The position numbers and the translations under genes were made by a program. Shown here one piece after another: positions 11,541 to 20,366 of a DNA stretch of 64,000 nt; the stretch's first letter is position 1; the number at the start of each line of letters is the position of its first letter. The notes under the pieces are model-generated. The model saw only the letters and a program-made list of their open reading frames with translations. It was not told the DNA's origin and searched no databases. Origin of the DNA: Brachyhypopomus gauderio (Eukaryota > Chordata > Actinopteri > Gymnotiformes > Hypopomidae); the NCBI RefSeq assembly GCF_052324685.1, contig NC_135214.1:24442265-24506264 (forward strand), written 5' to 3'.

Positions 11541-12365
11541 ACTACGGTGGAGAGGAGGAGGAAGCCTACCCTCCGTCTTTATGTGACGCATCCACCGTAG
11601 ACTACGGTGGGGAGGGAGAGGACTACCCTCCTTCAGAGAGCGAGGCCGCTACCGAGGACTACGGTGAAGAGGAGGAGGAGGAGTCGGAGGAAGACGACTA
11701 CCTCCCTCCGCCCGTGGGTTCCGCTCCTACCGAGGAGGAGGAGCAAGAGGACTACTCTCCATTGGGGTGCTCCACGCCTACCGCCGACTACGGTGAGACG
11801 GAGGGGGACTCCTATACGGAGGAAGAGGAGGACAGTCCGCCCGCCTCGGTGAGGTCGGTTAGGACCGTTAAAGGGAGTGCGGAGCGTCGTCCACACTCCG
11901 ATCGCTCCGGCGAGAGCGCGATGGACTACTCCCGGGGTGGCAGCCCGGAGCAGTCCATGGAGTGGAGCCGGGGGACGGAGGACATGGACATCGACGGGGA
12001 AACACCAAACGGCCCGCACGGGGCGTCTGCCAGCCGCGCTGCATCAGGCGCGCAAGCCAGCCGCGCTGTACCAGGCGCGCAAGCCAGCCGCGCTGCATCA
12101 GGCGCGCAAGCCAGCCGCGCTGCATCAGGCGCGCAAGCCAGCCGCGCTGCATCAGGCGCGCAAGCCAGCCGCGCTGCATCAGGCGCACAAGCCCGCCGCG
12201 GAGCACCTGGCGCGAACACCAATCGCGCTGCACCAGGCGCGCAAGCCAGCCGCGCTGTACCAGGCGCACAAGCCAGCCGCGCTGTACCAGGCGGAGGCCA
12301 TGCAGCAAAGGCTGGAGCAGGACAAGTACCCGCAGCGCCTGCAGCACCCGATCTCTCTCCCCTAG
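11519..12365 (+). CDS. Unknown LTR-element protein, part 2 (acidic and 9-residue repeats)
   Basis: Open in the -1 frame relative to part 1. The first half is very acidic with at least five degenerate copies of a D-Y-G-E/G-E-E-E module alternating with YPPS-like spacers. The second half covers a 27-bp tandem array (about 12029-12295), read here as nine-residue units such as ASRAASGAQ. The same array is also open in the frame of part 1 (units such as KPAALHQAR), which ends at a natural-looking TAG at 12363-12365, while the -1 frame runs on to 12565. I therefore cannot say which frame is used downstream. No homologous family recognised. Confidence 0.45.
12029..12295 (+). repeat. 27-bp coding minisatellite
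   Basis: About ten tandem copies of a GC-rich 27-bp unit containing GCGCAAGCCAGCCGCGCTG. The two main variants differ by GCATCA versus GTACCA. The length is a multiple of three, so copy-number change keeps the reading frame. Confidence 0.93.
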
Positions 12366-12707
12366 TCGCTCTCCTCCTGGCGCGCAGCCTGGCGCCTGTC
12401 TCATGTGTGAGTGTGCCAGTGTTCGTATGTCTGCCCGTTTGTGTACCAAACCCCCTTTTCCCGTTTATTCCGATGTATGTCAGTGTGCCTGTGTGTGTAT
12501 TCGTGTCTGTTCCGTTTAATGTGTCTTCCGTCTTTTCCCCCGTCTTCCCAGGGAGGGTGTTCTAGGCGGTCCGTGGCGGACGCTTCACCAAGGGCGGTCA
12601 CCTCCTAGACGCAGGACTGAGCGCGTCGGATCCGCCCATCGTCGTGGGTTCGGGGCACTCGGTCCTGTTGGCACCCCGGGACGGGTAGTGCCCTTGGAGG
12701 GGGCGTC

Positions 12708-13045
12708 TGTCACGTTGAGGACCCCGGCCCCTCCCTTTTGGGCGTGTGTCAACGTTGTCTACGTGCTTTGTCTGCATCTGTGGATATTCGTGGTTAGGGT
12801 TTTGTTGTGTGATTAATAAGTCTCACCTGTGAATCGTCTCGTGATCACGTGGGGCTACTGTGGTTTGTCTATTTAATGTGCGCTCGCGCAGTGTCCTGTG
12901 CTCGTCAATGTCTAAAGTCTACACGTTGCTGTGTGTGTGTATCTCTGTTCTCCGTGCGCTATTGCGCAATAACTGTGAATAAGTAAAAGTGACGTATCTG
13001 TGAAGGATTGTGTGTCTCGTTCTTCGCCGCGACCCCACCGTCACA
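12708..13045 (+). repeat. 3' LTR of the 10.5-kb element
   Basis: 338 bp, partner of 10528-10865, preceded by the polypurine-like GGAGGGGGCGTC and followed by the TATAG target duplication. Confidence 0.9.
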
Positions 13046-13335
13046 TATAGGTTGAAGCTTGTAGCTTATTTTACCTACCCTTTTTACATTAAGCCATTCT
13101 CACAATTTGTATATCAAAGCCAAGTCACAAAATAAGATTAAATATATAATAAATAAATGAATCAGTATATAATCACTGTACAAGTTTATAAGAATTTACT
13201 ATTTTACTCTTGTACATTTTTTTGAATTTACTTACTGAACTACACATTTTCATTTCCTTACTGCAACTATTCCATAAAGTTAACCCCCTGACCGATACAC
13301 ATCTATTTTTTTATATTAGTCCTTGCTCTTATTTT

Positions 13336-15283
13336 TTAAAATCTACTTGTTTCCCTAAGTTCATATGTGTTGTCTCTGATTTCAAATAACTTTTGTATAC
13401 TGTTAGGAAGAGAATTTTTTTCCGCCTTATACATTATCTGTGCAATATGTAAATCAACTATATCATGAAATTTTAGAGCATGTTTTCTAAGAAACAGTTT
13501 ATTGGTTGATTCATAATATCCTGCTTGGTTGATAATTCGTATTGCTTTTTTCTGCAGCATGAAAATTGGATGTGTGTTCGTTTTATATGCATTTCCCCAT
13601 ATCTCCACACAATAGGTCATGTGTGGAACTATTAGAGAACAGTACAGTATATATAGTGAATTTTGATTTAAAATATGTTTGGTTTTATACAGTATTGCAA
13701 TAGTTCCGTCCATTTTAGTTTTTACATTATTTATGTGTGGTTTCCAACATAATTTATTATCTATTATCACCCCCAAAAATTTATTTTCCTACACTCTTTC
13801 AATTTCAACATCATCTATACTAAGTTTTACCTCAGTTCTAATTTCTCGGTTACCAAATATCATAAACTTTGTTTTAGTTAGATTCAATGATAACTTATTA
13901 ATATCAAACCATCTCTTCATAGTACTTAATTCTCTTCCTACTGTATTCAGAAGCCATTCCAGTTTTTCCCCAGAACAATATAAATGTGTATCATCAGCAA
14001 ATAATACAGTTTTTAGTAGATTTGAGACTTTACAAATGTCATTTACATATAATATGAACAGTTTAGGCCCCAACACTGAACCTTGAGGAATACCACAAGT
14101 AACATTCAATAAGTCAGATTTACTATTCCCTATTTGCACATATTGATATCTATTGCCTAAATAACTTTTGAGCCATGAGTATGCTACCCCTCTCATTCCA
14201 TATCTTTCCAGTTTTTTTAACAATATATCATGATCAATTGTGTCAAATGCTTTTTTTAGGTCTATAAAAACTCCAACTGTATATTCCTTATTATCTATTG
14301 CTGTAGCTATGTCTTCTACTTGTTGCATTACTGCCATTGAAGTGGACCTATTTTCTCTAAAACCATATTGATGATCACTCAATAGGTTGTGCTTTTCTAG
14401 AAATTCATCGAGTCTATGAACAAATAGTTTTTCTAAAATTTTTGAAAACTGAGGTAGAAGAGAAACTGGTCTATAATTAGAAAATTGATGTCTATTACCA
14501 CTTTTGTAGATAGGAATAATTTTGGCTATTTTCATTTTATTAGGAAAAATGCCTGTCTGCAGTGACTGATTACAAATATGTGTAAAAGGTTTCACTATGC
14601 ATTTTATAATGTTTTTCACCAATGTCATATCCATATCGTTGTAATCAGCAGACTTTTTATTTTTACATTTATTTATGATTTCAAGTATTTCATTTTCTTC
14701 TGTTCCCCTGATAAAAATGGAGTGAGGGTTTTTAGTAATTATGTCATATGCTATTCCATCCTTTATTTTAGGTTCCACAATCTCCCTTGCTAAATTATAT
14801 CCTACATTAGCAAAATAATCATTAAATTCATTTGAAATTTCTTTTGCTTTATTTACAATTGTTTGGTTGTCTTTCACAAAATACTTAGGGTTACTTGTTT
14901 TTCCATCATTTTTTCTAATTATGCTATTTAGTACTTTCCAAATTCCTTGCATATTACTCCTACACTGCTCTAGTACTTTCTGATAGTAATCCTTCTTGCT
15001 AACTCTAATAATACTTACTAATTTATTTTTGTACCTCTTATATTTATATTCGGCTTCTTTTGTTCTTTGCTTTTGTTTCTTTGCTATTATATAATAAGTT
15101 TTTCTTTTTACATGCATTTGCAATTCCCTTTGTTATCCATGGCTTGCCTTCAAATTTGTTCCTTACTTTGATTTTTTTTAAAGGACAATTTTTTTCATAA
15201 AACCCTGTTAGTATGGACAGAAAAACCCCATATGCCTTATCTGGATCATTATTTTTATATACTTCTGTCCAATCTTGTTTCAT
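13336..15283 (-). pseudogene. LINE reverse transcriptase (Jockey/CR1/Rex1-type), broken
   Basis: Largest open piece is 13789-15123 (444 codons). In order it shows an N-terminal basic linker, fingers motif YRPVSLLPQFSKILE, palm motif with FIDLKKAFDTIDH, the GIPQGSVLGP turn, the catalytic box FADDTH (Asp pair present) and a WFDINKLSLNLTKTKFM block. One in-frame TAG at about 13786-13788 separates it from the next 146 codons (13336-13776), which continue the thumb and C-terminal region in the same frame. Upstream, 15044-15283 continues the N-terminal side in another frame, so one frameshift lies near 15110. The endonuclease is absent. Clade assignment within Jockey/CR1/Rex1 is from motif style only. 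Confidence 0.85.
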
Positions 15284-15310
15284 TAAGTCCTCCTTGAGAG
15301 CTGTAATAGT

Positions 15311-16795
15311 TTCTGTAACACTTAAACATGGTGATTTATGATGTATTTAAAATATTTGCTGGTGAAATACATTCCATTAAACAGAGACCTATAAAACCAC
15401 ACTGGTGGACCATGTTTGCTTCTCCATTGTGGAGCACGTGACAGGCCGGTGTTTAAATGGATGTCTTTGTCCCAAAACAGAATTTCACCTATTCCAAGAA
15501 GCAGTATGTGAGATACATTACAGAACAAAAAAAACAAAACAGAAATAAAAACAGGAACAAGTGTGATGTATACATTCACCCTCAGACACACTTTGAATGT
15601 CAGCTGTACACAGCATTTCACTGTTCACTTGAAAGCCTCACAGGTTGACTGACACAGTGAAGACTGTTACAGTGTTGGGAAGTGGTTAACAGTTTGTGAC
15701 TCCCAAACTGATGATGATGATGATGGCAGATGATCTGTAGCAGCATCACATAATCACAGACATATTTTACCACCTGCAGAGTTTCCCAGTTCAAAACCTC
15801 CAGATTCAACAGAATTACTCAATGCAGTTAATGTCAGGTCTGACTGCAGTGCGGTTCCTCCGGCCGCCACTAGGAGGAGCCCACAGGTCGGTTCGAGGCG
15901 GTTATGCTGTGAGTCCTATGAGTGCTCACAATCAGCAGTGATCTGCTGCAGCTGTTTCCCTCCCTACTTTAGGGAGAGAGTTGTAACAGGTCACTGCTGA
16001 ATCGTTTGGTTTCCATGCCGCTCGTTGCCAGCCATTTTCTCTGTCTCCAGTTGTGTTTGGTGTTTCACCACCACTCTGCTTCTGATTTTCTCTTTGCTGT
16101 TTGAGTACGTACTCCTGCGCTGCCCTAGCCAATCTCAAGTTTTCCTCCCACTGTTATTATTCCTATCCGTTTCTGGTTTTATTTTGAGTTCTTTGTTGTT
16201 TTGAAGCGTTTGCCTGCAGCCAGTGACTTCCCCTAGCGTCCTTTGTTGGTTTGTTTGGTTTTGGGTTCATTCTCTTTCTTGAGTTTTCTGCGTTATTTTC
16301 TTTTGCCTTTTGCACGTTTGTCTCCCGTGCGTTTTTTCCATGGTTGAGGTTATTTTTTCCGCGTTTCCTTCTTTTGTTTTCTCCCTCTCTCTCTGTCCAC
16401 CTTTCTTTGCGGTGTTTCTTTCTCCTTTCTCATTTGTTGGCGAGTTTATTACTTTTCCTGCCTGTGTGAATCGGCATCTGGGTTTTTTGTTCATCGATAA
16501 ACAAGTGGTGGAATTCTTTGTGAAGTCCACCGCCTTACAGTTAATGCTTGTTTAGAGAGGGTTTTTAATCAGGAGAATTTTGTTACATATTGCAAAATTA
16601 TGTAATGAATTTGTACCATTGTGACGTTATGGAAGCAGGAGCATGATGAGAATGAGGAAGATGTTTTTTCCAAACTCAAAAAGTCTCTAGGTGATTAGGG
16701 ACCGTCAATGTAATGATCAGACTTGTTCAGTCTCTAGGTGGTTAGGGACCCTTGGGCACCTGTGGGGTTTAAAAGGGAAGCAAATTAAGGAAGGC
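15311..16795. other. Intergenic, no gene; possible LTR relic
   Basis: No conserved ORF. From about 15930 to 16550 the plus strand is strongly T-rich with GTTTTGTTTGG-like phrases, a composition seen in fish retroelement LTRs and leaders. I found no paired end or target duplication, so I do not call an element. Confidence 0.4.
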
Positions 16796-17130
16796 AACAC
16801 AGTGGCTTGGTGGTTAGCACGTTTGCCTCTCAGCACTGGGGTTTTGGGTTCAAGTCCCTATCTGAGTGGAGTTTCCATGTTCTCCCCGTGTCTGCGTGGG
16901 TTTCCTCCGGGGTCTCTGGTTTCCTCCCACAGTCCAAAAACATGGAGGTTAGGTAAATTGGCAGTCCCTGACATTCTCCCTGAGTGTGTGTCTGTTCATT
17001 AAAAGCAGTTGTCTGAGTGTCTGTGCATGAATGCTTGTATGCCCAGTGGTGGATGGTGCTCTGTCACTAGGGTCTGTCCTCTCTCCCCTTCCTGCACCCC
17101 CCAGGGGGCTGTGGCTTCTGGTAGAGAGTA
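16796..17130 (+). mobile_element. tRNA-derived SINE-like repeat, sense
   Basis: An A-box-like TGGCTTGGTGGTTAGCACG (about 16802) is followed by a B-box-like GGTTCAAGTCC (about 16848), as in tRNA-derived SINEs. The body has the GTTCTCCCCGTGTCTGCGTG and TTTCCTCCCACAGTCCAAAA segments common in fish dispersed repeats. A second copy lies antisense at 58520-58768. Confidence 0.75.
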
Positions 17131-18580
17131 CGCTGTGCGCAATTGGCTGCCACTTCTTGCTGGTGTGTGATTAGTTGTGCAAGACTTATACCTTTGTTAA
17201 AATTGTGACCTTTGGAATTTTGAAAGGCACTATAAATTGAACATTCAAAAAATGTGAAAAAATGTGCTGAGTGCTAATACTGACGTGAGTATTACTGTAA
17301 TACTCACAGTACAACAGTTACACCGTACAATGAAAATTTTAGTCTGCATATTCTTTTACCAGCAAATAATTAGAATGATAAAGTATTATAAATTTTAAAA
17401 AATGTGGAGAGTATAGTGTTCAATATGTAACATGAACACTAAGTGTCAGATGCTCAGACATTTAAATGACTTTTATTGAACAGCTACCACAGAATTTCTC
17501 TTGCGTATCTCCTAATGGACTGAAAAGGTGACTATATCCAAGGGGCAGTGAGGTGTATTTCTTCTGTAGCAACGCTGTAATGATGAATGAAGAAGTCTCT
17601 GCCGACACTGTCTAAGTTGTCAATAATAAGTTTATTACAAAAAGAACATCAAATCAAGCACCATGGCCTTGCTTGAGAGAGGTCTTGGGCCAATGTGAAT
17701 CTCCTCTCTCAAACAGTTTACTGTCTTACTTGTAGTCAGAGGTTCATACAAAGCTGGGCCCCACATAATTTAATTTCCGTTTGAAACAGAGATAATGTAA
17801 TGAAGAAAGGTCCTAATTTTTAACTGAATAGACGCAGGAAGAAGCCTCAACAATTTAGACCAATCCAGAGACAGTCACTAGAACTTCTGACCTTCCTTTT
17901 CTGCCCCGCTTACTCATATCTACAACAGAACACAATCCGCAGGGTCTGAAGCTGAGTATCAGTCCTCCTAAATGACCGATCAGGAGAGAGAAAGAGCGGA
18001 GTCATAAACCAGGGGACAAAACAGAACGGTAACGAGACAAATAGACGGTAGAATGATCGTTACTCTGATTTATTTTGGGTGGTCCTTTATAGATGAATAA
18101 TAATCTGTCAACAGTGTCTGTAACAGTCATAAATTAATCAGAGGAGACTTTGGATACAATCACAGTCAAATTTATTCTGAATGGGAACAGTTCAAAGGTC
18201 AGGCACCAGGGATCAGACCTCAATCCAACCTAGCTAATCTTACCCTCAATCCAAGACCTAATCCTGATCCTAAACCATACATTGTCCCTAATCCTGACCT
18301 TAACTCTAACCAACATCCATTTAAAAGGATCCAGCAACAGAACAGCAAGGCTATAAGAATTTGTTGAGTATGTTGTCATGATGTTTATTATACATGCTGC
18401 ATATTCAGTGATGTCTCAGATTAACATCTATTGGACAATCAAAATAAAGTGAAAAACAAGTGAATTCAGCAGATTCTGTATCATCTCCCAGACTCTGTCC
18501 GTCTCATCTCCCAGCATGCCAGCTGACAGTAAGAGTGTGATCTTGTTCTCCCGTTAACATACTCTAGATATCAATCACAG
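17131..18580. other. Intergenic, no gene recognised
   Basis: AT-rich sequence with no supported ORF. Around 18230-18320 there is a run of CCTAATCC/CCTTAACTC-like phrases of low complexity. Confidence 0.5.
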
Positions 18581-18611
18581 CAGTGTCACCTGCCCAGTGC
18601 TCTGCACAGCA

Positions 18612-18972
18612 TAACCACAGCGAGACGGAGAAGGGCCCCGATTACCACAGTGAGATGGAGGAGGGGCCCGATTACCACAGTGAGACGGAGGAGGGCCCCG
18701 ATTACCACAGTGAGACGGAGGAGGGGCCCGATTACCACAGTGAGACGGAGGAGGGCCCCGATTACCACAGTGAGACGGAGGAGGGGCCCGATTACCACAG
18801 TAAGATGGAGGAGGGGCCCGATTACCACAGTGAGATGGAGGAGGGGCCCGATTACCACAGTGAGACGGAGAAGGGGCCCGATTACCACAGTGAGACGGAG
18901 GAGGGCCCCGATTACCACAGTGAGACGGAGGAGGGCCCCGATTACCACAGTGAGACGGAGGAGGGCCCCGAT
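18612..18972. repeat. 30-bp minisatellite, twelve copies
   Basis: Twelve tandem copies of a 30-bp unit containing GATTACCACAGTGAGACGGA. One variable position pattern (GGGCCCCG versus GGGGCCCG) partly alternates between copies. The unit is a multiple of three, so three frames stay open (for example a ten-residue DYHSETEEGP unit). I do not regard these ORFs as genes because there is no flanking domain or splice context. Confidence 0.93.
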
Positions 18973-18984
18973 TCCCTCATTTAT

Positions 18985-20265
18985 CAGTGTTCATGTGATC
19001 TGAGAGTTCAGATTAATTATAGTGTTCATGTGAAATCAGTGTGAGAGTTGAGTGTAAGGATCGCTCCATCACCATTTAAACATGATGGTTATGCTTTTAA
19101 CATGATGCTTTTGGAAAACTTGTCCTAGTTAAGCAGACCAAGCACAGAGGACAGATCAGCTATGAGGAACTTGCAGAGTGTTTTTCTATGTGATGTACAG
19201 TGGTTTCAGCTAAACGGGTTAGAGCAGGTTGGGGAAAGTCCAGAAAGCTTTTCTGCATTCATTAGACAAGATAATGCAGCATGCAGGTGAACACATTAAA
19301 CCAACAGAAGATACCAGGTCCACATACCACTGTCAAAACAACACAGTTCATTTTCTGAATTCTTTTAATGTTTGTGTGTTTTAAGGCACCCACTGTGAAT
19401 AACATTTTTATAGACTTCCTTTAACAATTTTTTTCACCAGTAGCAAAGCAAGTATAACAGATAAAATATAATTTTATCGAGATTGTTTTCAGATGTCTGT
19501 GTGAGAGGCGTCCTGTCAGTTAGTGAAGCATCATCACTTTCATGTTCCTCACAGAATGCTGATGTGAAAGCTTTGGTAACCGTAACCATGAAACCTCCGT
19601 TAGACTCTTCTAGCTGATGTTGAGACACTCATGGTTCTGTGATACTACAGTTCTGGTACCTAATCTACAGCTCTGGGTCGGTGAAATCTGCTGTCAGCAG
19701 CTGCTGTATCAGCAAGGCTCAGTTGAACCAGAAACTGGATCAGCTGTTGGATCAGCCCTCAGCAGGGTCATGTGTGTCTGCAGGAATGGGGACTCCCCTG
19801 GGTCCTAATACCCATTAAACCATAACAGATCACACCAACTGAGCAGTTCAGGGGCAAACTGCATGTAGTTTGCTTGTGCAGCCAATGGAGGATGATGTGT
19901 TGATACATGTTATCATAAGTGTATTTAAGTGCATGTCCCATCTGTGTGTTTGTCCGCCGTTGTTCTTGACTTGTCTACGTTGAGTGTTGCTCATTTGTTA
20001 GCACCAAGCGTTGTTTATACATAAATAAAGTAATTGCACACTTCACACTGCTCTGGTATTGGCTTCCTGCTCTCACCTCATTACACAGAATCATAGAATC
20101 ACGGAATCACAGAATCATAGAATCACAGAATCATATAGACTCAATGCACATGACCAGCTCTCATGACTGTAGCTGATGGGTTTCTTTCCAATCAATAATG
20201 CAAACAGTGTTCAGATAGGCAGTTCCATCATATGAACATGGCCATTTGTCATTTCTGTAGCAGTA
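18985..20265. other. Intergenic, no gene recognised
   Basis: No supported coding sequence. A short array of AGAATCATAGAATCAC-like units lies at about 20090-20142. Confidence 0.5.
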
Positions 20266-20283
20266 AGTGTAGATTCAGCTAGT

Positions 20284-20289
20284 TTTATT
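20284..20289 (-). promoter_or_regulatory. Polyadenylation signal of class II beta gene 1
   Basis: AATAAA on the minus strand, about 80 bp past the stop codon of the beta gene, in the context GTTAATAAAACT. Confidence 0.7.
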
Positions 20290-20366
20290 AACTCAGTCCC
20301 TGAACAGGTCGGCTTCCACCTCGTTCTCCTGCTTGTTCTTGTGTAGAACCACAATACTTATCTCCA

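Larger units (their letters stand above)
10528..13045 (+). mobile_element. Non-autonomous LTR retrotransposon with unfamiliar ORF
   Basis: Two direct repeats of equal length (338 bp) begin TGTCACGTTGAGG and end ACCGTCACA. They flank about 1.84 kb and the whole is bordered by an exact 5-bp target duplication TATAG (10523-10527 and 13046-13050). A purine-rich GGAGGGGGCGTC just before the 3' LTR fits a polypurine tract. The bases after the 5' LTR (GATTGACGAGCC) do not show a standard TGG primer site. No protease, reverse transcriptase or integrase is present, so the element must be mobilised by another element. LTRs differ at about ten sites, so it is older than the retroviruses further along. 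It sits in the LINE 3' UTR. Confidence 0.88.
10405..15310 (-). mobile_element. LINE (non-LTR retrotransposon), 5'-truncated, interrupted
   Basis: An antisense non-LTR retrotransposon. The body from about 15310 down to 13336 encodes reverse transcriptase. The region below is its 3' UTR, which resumes after the LTR element at 10528-13045 and ends near 10405 with an ACCGAAATAAAAAC-type tail read on the minus strand. The apurinic endonuclease domain expected upstream is missing, so the copy is 5'-truncated, the usual result of target-primed reverse transcription. I did not find its own target duplication. Confidence 0.75.

Noticed and set aside
16796..16870. A functional tRNA gene
   Set aside because: A and B boxes are present, but the sequence does not fold as a full tRNA and is followed by a SINE body.
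18583..19044. 153-codon ORF with ten-residue repeats
   Set aside because: Entirely produced by a 30-bp minisatellite; open on both strands and without any flanking domain or splice context.
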